Shown here: one piece after another, positions 1 to 9,475 of the stretch
Numbering within the stretch: position 1 is the first letter of the stretch
How the letters are laid out: each line of letters opens with the position of its first letter
Assembly (NCBI GenBank): GCA_026075535.2
Contig: AP026543.1
Coordinates: 620,001 to 684,000 of the forward strand
DNA from: Tricholoma matsutake
Lineage: Eukaryota; Basidiomycota; Agaricomycetes; Agaricales; Tricholomataceae
Direction of reading: 5' to 3'
DNA length: 64,000 bases
Translations under genes and position numbers: made by a program
Notes under the pieces: model-generated
The model's database searches: none
Seen by the model: the letters and a program-made list of their open reading frames with translations, nothing else
What the model was told of the DNA's origin: nothing

Positions 1-115
1 CCTCCCCCCTTGCGCTGAATGCGAGGGGTTAGTTTTATGTATATATATAATCAAATTCAAAAAATTTTGAACTTAATTATCTACTTCGAAAAAATGAAGT
101 TATGAGTTTGAATGG
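1..115. other. Unassigned flank outside the left inverted-repeat arm
   Basis: This AT-rich stretch has no counterpart beside the right arm. Homology between the arms stops at about position 116, inside the acidic-protein gene. A short string, gcgaggggtta, also occurs in the Gypsy LTR at about 2,770, but the match is too short to call this an LTR. The left-arm reading frame runs into this flank and ends at 81, so the join created an artificial C-terminus. I see no gene here. Confidence 0.4.
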
Positions 116-812
116 CATCTGCATCTGTCTCGTCACCTTCAGAAACATTATCATTGCTGTGGTTAGACTTTTCATCTCCACCAATGGAATTCATGGACAT
201 ATCTTCATCCATCTCATCCTCAACATCCTCGGTGCTGCAGTCTGACTGTTTGTCCCTGCAGGCCAAGTTCATGAACATGTTCTCATTCACATCCATAGCG
301 TTGGTGTCTGCCTCATTGTATTTGATGGCCTGTTCTCCAGTAGCAGGTTGTGCGAGAATCGGGGGTACAAACATACATTCCCCATGATTTTTGACTGGGT
401 GGGGTGAGGATAGGATGAGGGGTTTGAGAATCGGGGAGCTCTTCTCCACTACGCGTCTATCATGACACCCTTTGGTGCCTTCATTGATGGCTGTAGTGGA
501 CAGTAGCCACTCATTTTCGAGTGTACTATGCAATTGCATAGTATCATGAGCCAGTTCAACCAGGGCTTGTTCTTCCTCACTCACTCCATTGGCATGTACC
601 AATGGAACCCAATGACCTCATATGTAGATCACCTTATCACTTAATAGACCTCGAAAGTCAAGCTCACATTCATTCTCGAGCTGGTGCTTGATCTCACGCA
701 CTGTGTTTTGTGTGTCTGTTAGATGGCACATCCATAGGAAGTCCTTAGGATTATAGTAGAAATACCTATCAAGTACTTCGTTAGAGTGAATGCCATAGTG
801 TTTGTATGGTAT
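81..812 (-). pseudogene. Truncated acidic-protein gene, left-arm copy
   Basis: This is the left-arm counterpart of the gene at 43,749-45,129. The start codon used in the right arm (ATG) is ATA here at about 812. A CGA arginine codon in the right arm is TGA here at about 620, leaving an open frame of 173 codons from 602 to 81. That frame is rich in Asp, Glu, Ser and Asn, with motifs such as EDVEDEMDEDMSMNS and DETDADA. Downstream of the duplication break the last residues come from unrelated flank. I do not recognise the family. The copy looks dead: no start, an early stop and a missing C-terminal half. It is still useful because it lacks the frameshift that the right copy carries at about 44,040. 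Confidence 0.6.
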
Positions 813-900
813 ATTGACATGAAGTCACATCGAGCACAACTGTGATGTGTCACCTCACAACAACATCACATCATGCATATCTCCCTCTCGCGATGCATTT

Positions 901-1050
901 GGGTGCCTATTGGCACCCATAAAGGGGTCTGCAAGGGCCTGTTGGCCCTCACTTCGATCCAGAAGGCTGGTTTTGACTGGCATAACCATGTCAAAGGAGA
1001 GAGAGAGTTCTTGTAAGAACTCACTATATTGCCAGTTTGCTGGCAAACTG
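901..1050. other. Cluster of short perfect hairpins (left copy)
   Basis: Four inverted repeats sit within about 150 bp, each about 18 nt in total: GGGTGCC/GGCACCC at 901-918, GGGCC/GGCCC near 933-950 (one arm shortened by a mutation), GAGTTCTT/AAGAACTC near 1,006-1,023, and CAGTTTGC/GCAAACTG near 1,034-1,051. Loops are 2-4 nt. The same cluster is at 43,511-43,660 in the right arm, upstream of the acidic-protein gene. Function is unknown. Confidence 0.6.
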
Positions 1051-2460
1051 GGAATGGGTACTTAAAAAAGTGTAAAGGGCCTGGTAGGGGGGTGATAAGA
1101 CTGATCACACAAGGATAAGTAGAACCACTGTATAGTGTAGTACTGTTATCAACATAGTGTGTATGCTGCTAGGGAAGGTGTGACTACATGTAACACCAGT
1201 AACATACCCCAGGAATACCCAGGGTGTCACAGCCACACTGTAGGATGTCATTCTGGCTAGGGCTGTGCACCATCCATATTATAGCAATGGCCATACATCA
1301 TATGGTGCTGTGACAGTAGGCTGTACACCATCCATACAGCCCAACTTCAATTCCCTTGATGGTATGGTATGGATAATGGAACAGCTGTCATATGGGTGAT
1401 GGCTGTACAGTGTATAAAATGATGAGTATTCATTTTTAATTGCCCTCAAGTGCTGAAAATGATGCCTTGGTTGCATTGGAGCAAGTTGAAGAACACTTGG
1501 GAGAGCGTCACTAACCCACCCGCCACAGAAAACACCTGTTGGAAGAGACAGCATGTGCTAAAATTACCATCACATCAATAGACAGACATACATGTCTATG
1601 AAAGGTACTACCTGGGCTACCAGATTGGCTTCTTATGGTACACTTGGGATGTGATACAGATAGATTAAATGTATTGCAGTGTACTATGAACAAGGGTGAT
1701 CACATGTCAATCATATGTAACTACATACTAAGAAAAACTAAACAGCGCTGAATGTTGGATCTTCAGTTAAAGTGATGTGTGTAAACAAATCAAAGACTTC
1801 AAAAACAAGAGCTGAGAACTCACAGAAGTATGAGATCATATTGTAGTACAAGCAATTCCAGTAGTCAGCCACTTTTCACCCATTCTCTCCTGATAATGAT
1901 CGACATACAAGGACCATCAGCAGGCACCATCATGAGCAATCAAACAAGCTAGATATGTGCCAGCATGTCAGTGGTCAGTAGAGGGACAAGGAGCCTCAGA
2001 GGAGGTATAGAGAGTAACAATGTATGAAATTCTACAGAGGCAGAGAGGCAGAACAGAGCATCAGTAGGGGATGCATGGATATTTTTTGTAAGGATGGACC
2101 TCTTATGGTTGCACATGGTGCTCTCCCCACTGATGTCATTGGTTCCCTGCATTACCTAGGGGCTGTCTCACATGCACTGGTGTTTCCCCCATTTCAGCTT
2201 GTGTTCATCCTGTTGTCATTTGTCCCTCTGAGTTATTAAATTGGTAGAAGGGGGATAAAAAGAAAAAGGAAACATACATATGGGCTTGACACTCGGGCTT
2301 TCCATTGCTGTGCTCCCCATTCCCCAATATGCACTGTTACAGTGTGAGTCCAGGGGTGGGGTTGTTGGTTTTGTCATCATTGGACCTCATAGACAAGGGT
2401 ATACTGGTAAATAAACAATAGTGAAACAAAAAAAACTTACTAGATGACTCATTGTTCTCA

Positions 2461-2499
2461 TTGTTGTTGGTGTTGTTGTTGTTGTTGTTGTTGTTGTCA
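2461..2499 (+). repeat. GTT trinucleotide microsatellite
   Basis: A run of GTT units with one GGT interruption lies inside the non-autonomous hAT. The right-arm copy near 42,058-42,095 (AAC on the + strand) has a different number of units and a second interruption. Replication slippage since the duplication would explain this. Confidence 0.85.
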
Positions 2500-2665
2500 G
2501 AGGTTAGTCAGCATTTCCATTTTTGGGAACGATATAGCCATATGATGGCCATAATGGCCATCTTTTGATGGTCAATATGGCATAAAACTGTACTGTACAC
2601 CATACCATCAAGGCAAGGCTCAAGGTCCTGATGGTATGGGTGCTGTAACCATCAGTGTACAGCAT

Positions 2666-3077
2666 TGTTAGGGCGACACCCACTATCTGCTAGCTAAGAC
2701 CATGCAGGTTCTCTCTACAAGAAGGGGGCGGGATCCACGCGCGTGATTGGGAAATTGATGGTTTTGATGCGAGGGGTTATTAATAGGTGAGTTTGTTGAG
2801 ATAGGCCTTTCACACCAAAAACATAGGTGGAATACCTAAGAGAACACAACTAGGGTCCCCTAGGCATATATTTAGGGTTTATATACTATGTTATATATAT
2901 TGTACATTGTTGTTACCAACGCACGCATACAGGCGCATACATAGTGATGCGTGCGAAATAATATTCTCACGCTATCAAAGTGTAGCATGATTTGGCGTCA
3001 TTTGGTGTAATGTAGTGTAATTCAACATAATAAAATGAAAATGAAATTTTATTAGGTAATGGGGCTGTTTCCTAACA
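2666..3077 (-). repeat. Gypsy A 3' LTR
   Basis: 412 bp, flanked on its outer side by TSD AGCAT and on its inner side by a polypurine tract on the minus strand. It is the same length as its partner at 8,372-8,783, with about 19 substitutions, many of them C/T or G/A at CpG sites. Confidence 0.95.
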
Positions 3078-3080
3078 TTA

Positions 3081-3090
3081 CCCCCCTTTT
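3081..3090 (-). promoter_or_regulatory. Polypurine tract of Gypsy A
   Basis: On the minus strand AAAAGGGGGG lies three bases before the 3' LTR. This is the expected plus-strand priming site for reverse transcription. Confidence 0.8.
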
Positions 3091-3811
3091 ATGCCTCGAC
3101 TTCCAGGCGAGAAAATATTATGTTTGTCCCCTCTGTGAAATTTTGGTAAGGCCGGAATTTCATCCCCTCATACACCATTCTCGCAATGCGACGTGGAGCA
3201 TTCGGATTACATTTAAAGAATTGGGCGATCGCGTTATGTGCTCGCTTACAATTCTCTTCAGGCTCCCACAAATTATTTTCGTCGGTATAGTTTTTCCACT
3301 TTATTAAGAACTCCAATTTGTTCCGTTGAAGACGTGAGTCTAGAATTTCTTCAACTATGTATTCTGGAGCACCTTCTACTATTATCGGAGGTTGTGGAGT
3401 AGTTTGTTGGCCAGGAATAGTGGGCGGATGGTAAGGGCGTAAGCGGGATACGTTAATCTCGGGATCAATCTTAAATGATCGGGGTAATTTTAGCACTACC
3501 ACATTAGGCGAGATCACTTTAGAGATCGCATATGGGCCAACTTGTTTCTCCGTAAGTTTCTTTGAAGGTCGTGGAATATTCAGGTCCTTGGTACTTAGCC
3601 ATACCAAGTCACCAACTTTGTACTCTGGAGCGCGTGTTCGAGTACAATCCACGTGTCGCATCATGTCATCACGTGCTTTCTTCAATGCCGCCTCTGCTTC
3701 CTCTTGTACCCTTTGCATCTTAGATACAAAATCTTCTACTGACTGTACTTTGACTTCCCTTCTGGGTTCTACTCCCATGCGAGGATGATATCCATAGCAA
3801 TTGCCAACCAT
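3089..3811 (-). pseudogene. Gypsy A pol tail: integrase C-terminus and chromodomain
   Basis: This frame encodes the end of the integrase followed by a chromodomain (EYIVEEILDSRLQRNKLEFL, then IKWKNYTDENNLWEP), which in chromoviruses guides integration to particular chromatin. It overlaps the end of the upstream pol frame (3,769) in another register. At the join, EWLAIA runs straight into YGYHPRMG. The segment normally between these blocks in Gypsy integrases (about 25 residues) is missing, so a deletion with frameshift broke the gene. The rest is open to a natural stop close to the polypurine tract. Confidence 0.88.
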
Positions 3812-5841
3812 TCGGGCCAGTCGGTTTGTCGGTAGTTGACAAACATACGTAGGTACTGCTCCAACTCCTGATTCATTCTCTCTGTCTGCCCATCAGTCTG
3901 TGGGTGATATGCCATAGATAATTTAGTTTGAATTCCTAATATGTTGTTTAGTTCTCGCATAAATGCGGAAGCAAATTGTGGTCCGCGATCAGAGATAATG
4001 GTATCGGGTAACCCATGTAACCGCCATACCTGATTTAGATAGAGGTGCGCCAAGCCCAATGATGAGGTTTCTGTAGTAGTAGGAATAATATGGACCTCCT
4101 TTGTAAAGCAGTCGCATACTACGAATATTGCATTGTACCCTTGAGCCTCAGGTAATCCGGTAATAAAATCCACAGATATATCTCGCCATGGCGCTTTAGG
4201 TATAGGGTTCGGCATTAATTTTCCTGCAGGTTTCTCTGGAAATTTCTTCCCCCTCATGCACGTATCACATCCATCCACATACCCCAACACATACTTCGAA
4301 ATTCCGGGCCACCAATAATTTCTCATTACTAATTCCAATGTCTTCCATCTTCCTGGGTGTCCAGCAATTGGCGTATTGTGATGTAACCAGACAATCTCCC
4401 TTCGCAAATCCTGATCCTTTGGTACATACACTTTTCCTTGGAACAACACCAACCCTTGTTCCTCAGCCCATTCGTCTCCTTTGATATTACCTTTCTTCTC
4501 TCCCTTCAGAGCTTTCATGGCTTCCACTACTTCATCGTCCATTTCTGAGCATTGTCTAATTTTAGACAACATTTCCATTTCCGAGCTATCTATTAATAGA
4601 TGCCCTTGACGCATAGCGCAAATGCGAAAGTATTTGGGTTTGAGTAAGGTAACATTTTTATTGTCCTCCTCCACCCCCCTTTTATGATCAATACATCTGG
4701 ATAAGGCATCTGCTTTCCTCATTAAGCTTCCCACTTTATGGACCAAGTGAAAGTTGAAACGCGATAGGAATAGTGCCCAACGTGCTTGCTGGCGATTAAG
4801 CTTTTTAGCAGACATGAAGTATTGCAGATTTTGATGATCCATCCAGATCTCAATTTGATGTGTACATCCCTCCAAATAATGCCTCCATGCCTCCAATGCT
4901 CGTATTATCCCCAACATCTCTTTGTCATGCACATCATAATTCCTCTCCACATCATTCAACCCTTTTGACAAGTATGCACAAGGATGCCATTTGTCATCTT
5001 TGCACAGCATTGATAATACTGCTCCAGTAGCAAAATCGGATGCATCAGATTCCACTCGCAAAGGGCGTGTGAAATCTACTGGGGCTAATATTGGTCCCTC
5101 CACAAACTTCCTCTTCAACTCCTCAAACACTGTCTGCTGCTGCTCTCCCCACCTCCACACTACTCCCTTTCCCGTAAGGTTATGTAAGGGTGCGGCAATT
5201 TTAGAAAAATTGTGCACAAAGCAACGATAATAATTTGCGAGTCCCAAGAAGGCTTGAACCTCCTTGACACTGGTGGGCGCAGGCCAATCTGTGATCGCCT
5301 GTACCTTGATCGGATCCATTTTGATCCCATCAGGGCCGATCAATAATCCTAGGAACTTGATCTCGCTTGCCCCAAACACACACTTCTCTGGTTTCAAAAA
5401 TAGATCATTCTCTGCCAACCTCCGTAACACCTCCTGCACTATCGCCTCATGATTCTCTTCATCCTCCGTGAATATCAGAATGTCATCAATAAATATTATT
5501 ACCACGCCTTTGTCTATTACGTCCTTGAAAATGTCGTTCATCATATTTTGAAAGGTCGGGGGACTATTAGTCATCCCAAAAAACATGACAAGCGGCTCGA
5601 AGGATCCTCGACGCATGGCAAATGCAGCCTTCCACTCATCTCCTTTCTTTATTTGTACATTGTTGTATCCCCATCGTAAATCCAATTTTGTAAAGACCTT
5701 GGCTTTTCCCACCTTATCAATTATTTCTGAGATCAACGGCAGGGGGTATGCGTTCTTCACTGTCCACTCATTCAGATACCTATAATTGGTACACATCCTC
5801 TTCCTTTGGTCTTTTTTGGGCACGAAGAATATTGGTGACAT
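3769..5841 (-). pseudogene. Gypsy A pol: reverse transcriptase, RNase H, integrase
   Basis: A 690-codon frame copies element RNA into DNA and integrates it. RT motifs are visible, including FIDDILIF (the catalytic Asp-Asp). RNase H follows (DASDFATGAVLS). The integrase has the HHCC zinc finger (HH...H, then CDTCMRGK) and the catalytic blocks ISVDFITGLP, ISDRGPQF and HPQTDGQTERMNQELE. The frame continues that of the upstream protease part; the two are separated only by a TGA codon at 5,860-5,862, where relatives have arginine (CGA). It ends out of frame at the integrase deletion near 3,790. Confidence 0.93.
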
Positions 5842-5859
5842 CTGCGGTGATTTCGAAGG

Positions 5860-6942
5860 TCATATGTATCCTTTGCCCAATTGCTCCTTCAGGAATGCAT
5901 CCACTTCTTCTTGTTCCATCGGAGATAACGGATATACTTTCAACTTCTTCAGCACAAACCCTGGCTTCATCTCAATTGCATGATCCCATGGCTTCCACAC
6001 CAGCATTCGCTCAGACTCCTTCTTTTGGAACACTGACAAATGTTTATGATACACTTTTGGCACCCATTCCTCCACTGGCTTCTCCACCTTCACGATATTC
6101 TTGTCCCACGACTGTCCTCCATGAACTGCTCTAAAGGTTTGCTTCTGCTCTTCTTTCTCAATCATGATCGGAACTTCCCCATTTGGCATTTCCTCATCCT
6201 CCACTTCCTCCATCGTAACAGAATACTTCCTTAAACGTTCTTTCTCTTTCTTTTTCCTTTTTTCCTTCTTCATCTTCCTCCCATACACATTACATTCCTT
6301 AGGACAATGAGTCATTTGTACTTTCCCAGTTTTCCAATCAATTTCGGGATTATGCTTCCGTAACCATGGACATCCTATTATTAGATTGGTTTTCCCAAGA
6401 TCGCACACTTCGAATATGGCTCGCTCCTGATGCTCCTGATACTTTAGTACCATAGTCACCTCCTCCTTGATAGTTCCTCCACGATTGACTGTTCCGTCAA
6501 TATTGTACACCATTATAGGTTGCACCAGCTTGCGTGTGTTAATACCGTTTCTGGTAATTAAGGATCAATTAATAAATAATCCTGTAGCACCACTGTCAAG
6601 CAATGCTTCCACATCAATAGCTGCATGTGTGTCCACTGTCTTCAGTCCCACAGTCAAGGTGATTTCGGGTTCTATTCGCGCAGAGCGAATAAAGAATTTA
6701 GGGGTTTTCGGAAATGACATGTGACAATTTTCTTTGTTGCATGATTCGCAACAGTTGTACTCCTCCTCGATTTCCTTTTCTGATTTACTCTGGGTTTCCT
6801 CAGATACTAATACATTGTAACGATTCTGGGTCACCAATGGGGAAACCTTCACTGGGACTCTTCCACAAAATTCTCCTGCTTGCCTTCCTCCTGCTTCACT
6901 TCCTCGATTGTAGCTCCCCTGATCTTTCTCTTCTGCTTGCAA
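5860..6942 (-). pseudogene. Gypsy A protease and RT N-terminal linker
   Basis: The aspartic protease core LLDSGATGLFIN is at the 6,565 end. It is followed in frame, after one TGA codon, by the rest of the protease (VYNIDGT, LIIGCPWL) and a Lys/Glu-rich linker leading to RT. The start of this frame overlaps the end of gag by about 90 nt in another register, as expected for gag-pol made by frameshifting. Both in-frame stops (about 6,565 and 5,860) are TGA where the family has arginine, which suggests CGA to TGA changes. The protein would need readthrough at both. Confidence 0.85.
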
Positions 6943-7946
6943 TACTTAGAAATGTGTCCTAACTGCCCACAGTTAAAACATTTAAGTGGGGCTTGTCTCC
7001 CCACTTGATCAACCTCCATTGCCTCTGCTGGTGCTGCTGACTCCGTAACTATAGGTGTCACTGCCATGGCCGGTGGCTGTGCCCTCGGAGCTTGTGCCTG
7101 AGGCGCCTTTCCTTTCTTGGACTTTCCTCCTGATGACTTTCCAAATTTACTACTTCCGTACATCAACTTTGACTCCACCTGTTCCTGCCGATATTGCCGG
7201 TCAAGGCACATTGCCCAATTATACCACTCATCCAACTTCTCTGGCATAGAAGGTAGTCGGTAGATAGACTTGAATAAAGAGGGATTTAATCCTGCTTTCA
7301 AAAACTCTACCAACGCGGCTTCTCCCATGTCTGTTTGCAAAGCTTCTGCTTTGAACTGCAAAATAAATTCATCCGCCATTAAGGAACCTTGGCGCATGGT
7401 CTTTAATTTAGCATTGGCTGTCGCCTTTGGATTAGGGTCTCCAAACTGTGCCTCCAATCTCTCCAGAAATTCCTTGAAGGTTGCAAATGGTTTATTTCCT
7501 GCAGCAATTTGATTAATAGCCTCATTTCTCCAGAACTGTGCTTTCCCCCCCTGAATGTATGAGAGAGCAAACATAATCCTAGACTCGGCTGTATGAAACT
7601 CGGGCTTCCTCCCATGGATGTACAATACTATAGAGGTGATGAAGGATTTTGTATTCTCCATGGTACCATCAAAGATTTGCAGGGGCGCGTACTTAGGTAA
7701 GCGCACTTTTCCATTTCCAGATTTTTCCACCATCTCATCCTCCTGCGATATCCACTCCACCATCTCCTCCATCTCATCATCTCTTTCTCCTGTCGTCTCT
7801 GGCTGTACTTCCACTTGTCTGGGCTGTGATGCTGCCAATACTGACACTAATTGCGACATTTGCGCTGTGAGCGCATCAATTTTCACCTCTAGTGCTGGTA
7901 TGGGAACAGGATTAGGACCGGGATTAGAAGTTGAAGGTTCAGACAT
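6849..7946 (-). CDS. Gypsy A gag
   Basis: An open frame of 365 codons from an ATG encoding the retrotransposon capsid. A proline-rich N-terminus and an acidic stretch precede the capsid core (VRLPKYAPLQIFDGTMENTK, then FALSYIQGGKAQFW). An alanine/proline-rich linker leads to a CCHC zinc knuckle, CFNCGQLGHISKYC, which binds RNA. It is the only undamaged gene of this element. Transcription would come from the LTR at 8,372-8,783. Confidence 0.9.
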   Translation of the reverse strand: MSEPSTSNPGPNPVPIPALEVKIDALTAQMSQLVSVLAASQPRQVEVQPETTGERDDEMEEMVEWISQEDEMVEKSGNGKVRLPKYAPLQIFDGTMENTKSFITSIVLYIHGRKPEFHTAESRIMFALSYIQGGKAQFWRNEAINQIAAGNKPFATFKEFLERLEAQFGDPNPKATANAKLKTMRQGSLMADEFILQFKAEALQTDMGEAALVEFLKAGLNPSLFKSIYRLPSMPEKLDEWYNWAMCLDRQYRQEQVESKLMYGSSKFGKSSGGKSKKGKAPQAQAPRAQPPAMAVTPIVTESAAPAEAMEVDQVGRQAPLKCFNCGQLGHISKYCKQKRKIRGATIEEVKQEEGKQENFVEESQ

Positions 7947-8371
7947 AATTGTAGAATCTGTGATGAATCACTTCTTCGACAAATTCAAAATTCTTCTTCA
8001 AGACCTCTCCAAACGTCTACGGGTCACGTGATAAGGTTCATCGAGGTTCGTCAATGGTTCATCGTTCGTCGGGCGCCTATTTTGACACTTCGGATCAACA
8101 ACCCTTCCAACAGTGCCTGATCTCAGAGATATCACTGAATTCGGCTTGTAACTAAAATAGTCGTCCAAATAGAGTAATGTAAATCATAACTAAACCAGAT
8201 CCGATCAGTTGTCTGGTTGCAGCTGTCAGCTTACAAAAGAAAGGGTAGATTATGTATATACAAGTACTTCTGGCTCGTGCCAAAAGGATGAGTAATTGGA
8301 TGTGGCGCAGTGAAACAATGACGTATGCACAAGTAAGAGAAGGCGCACTGATATGGGAAGTTGTGTTCTTC

Positions 8372-8783
8372 TGTTAGGGTGACACCCACTATCTGCTAGC
8401 TAAGACCGTGTGGGTTCTCTCTACAAGAAGGTGGCGGGATCCGCACGCGTGATGGGGAAATTGATGGTTTTGATGCGAGGGGTTATTAATAGGTGAGTTT
8501 GTTGAGATAGGCCTTTCACACCAAAAACATAGGTGGAATACCTAAGAGAACACAACTAGGGTCCCCTAGGCATATATTTAGGGTTTATATACTATGTTAC
8601 ATATATTGTACATTGTTGTTACCAACGTGCGCATACAGGCGCGTATATAGTGATGCGTGCGAAATAATATTCTCATGCTATCAAAGTGTAACATCATTTG
8701 GCATCATTTGGTGTAATGTAGTGGAATTCAACATAATAAAATGAAAATGAAAATTTATTAGGTAATGGGGCTGTTTCCTAACA
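8372..8783 (-). repeat. Gypsy A 5' LTR (promoter LTR)
   Basis: 412 bp, partner of 2,666-3,077, and the promoter-bearing LTR for the minus-strand element. I could not recognise a classical tRNA primer-binding site just inside it; the inner sequence begins GAAGAACACAACTTCCC on the minus strand. Confidence 0.94.
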
Positions 8784-8810
8784 AGCATGGTGCGCAGCCC
8801 TAATTCTGAC

Positions 8811-9465
8811 CCCCTACACCAGCTCTTTGCCTGACATGCCGCCAACAACCCTACTGTGGAGTGGGAGCCCACAGCATGACCTATGACTGAGGACGAGGAA
8901 ATGGGGGAACCAACCACAGGCCCAGCTGCCTCCACTCATGTGCTACCATTTGCAGAGGAGATGGAGCTGGGCGAGGAGGATGACCACCAACCCCTGTTGC
9001 AACCACACTCACCATCATCCCTTTCCACATCCTGCTCCTCTGCCTAGTCTGCTGCCTTGTTACCTTCAACATACAATGGACTGATATGGTTGGGTCCTAA
9101 TGGCCCACCCATGGTTTTTTATCTTCTGATCCTTGGACATTTATCTATAGCCATTCCTTTGATTTTTTACTTTTTCTTACTTTATTCAGATTGCACAGAG
9201 CAATCTCAAAGGGGGGCATGTAACAAAACTTAGTTACACTTATTTGTACCCCCATACATTCCCTATTTGGTACATGGTTGGTGTTATGTAAGGATTACTT
9301 CTTACACTACTACTATACCTTTAGCAATACCATTTGGTCAAGCTCTGGGTACCTGTAGTGAGTAAGACAGCATAAAGGATGGAACCTTTACAGTCTGCCT
9401 TCCTGGCATAAGGCCTGCATCACACATGGTCTCCCCATTTGACTCATGCCCCATGATGTTATGAC
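8811..9465 (+). mobile_element. Possible 3' end of another LTR element (polypurine tract and LTR start)
   Basis: AAAGGGGGGCA (9,208-9,218) is followed at 9,219 by TGTAACAAAACTTAGTTACA, which looks like a polypurine tract plus LTR start with a TGTAAC/GTTACA inverted end. Upstream, a + frame reads an acidic Pro/Glu-rich tail (MTEDEEMGEPTTGP...). No second LTR or pol is present. The right-arm copy is 41,214-41,868. The last 30 bases before 9,466 may instead belong to the hAT gene interrupted by the MULE. Confidence 0.4.
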
Positions 9466-9475
9466 CCACTGGAAT
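9466..9475 (+). repeat. MULE target-site duplication, left copy, outer side
   Basis: CCACTGGAAT occurs here and again at 12,913-12,922 in the same orientation, flanking the MULE. Ten base pairs is within the 9-11 bp typical of Mutator-like elements. Codons around it read HDVMTHWN on this side and HWNTTYDML on the other, matching a conserved hAT transposase motif. Confidence 0.75.

Larger units (their letters stand above)
2666..8783 (-). mobile_element. Gypsy (Ty3-type) LTR retrotransposon A, chromovirus-like
   Basis: A complete element on the minus strand with two 412-bp LTRs (2,666-3,077 and 8,372-8,783), both starting TGTTAGG and ending CTAACA in + orientation. The 5-bp TSD AGCAT is at 2,661-2,665 and 8,784-8,788. 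Order on the minus strand is 5' LTR, gag (7,946-6,849), protease, RT, RNase H, integrase, chromodomain (to 3,089), polypurine tract, 3' LTR. By hand I count about 19 LTR differences, mostly transitions. Pol has two in-frame TGA codons and a deletion with frameshift in the integrase, so this copy is dead. The uninterrupted target site survives in the other arm at 41,891-41,895. Confidence 0.96.
1258..8802. mobile_element. Non-autonomous hAT-type element, left copy, split by the Gypsy insertion
   Basis: The ends read TAGGGCTGTGCACCAT inward from 1,258 and, on the other strand, TAGGGCTGCGCACCAT inward from 8,802. The flanks are ATTCTGGC (1,250-1,257) and ATTCTGAC (8,803-8,810), an 8-bp target duplication with one later mismatch. 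TIRs beginning TAGGGCTG with an 8-bp TSD are the hAT signature. Without the Gypsy element the body is about 1.43 kb. It holds no transposase, only short unrelated frames and a GTT microsatellite, so it must have moved in trans. The right-arm copy is 41,877-43,303. Confidence 0.85.

Noticed and set aside
2666..8783. A tRNA primer-binding site just inside the Gypsy A 5' LTR
   Set aside because: The adjoining sequence does not match any primer complement I can recognise with confidence.
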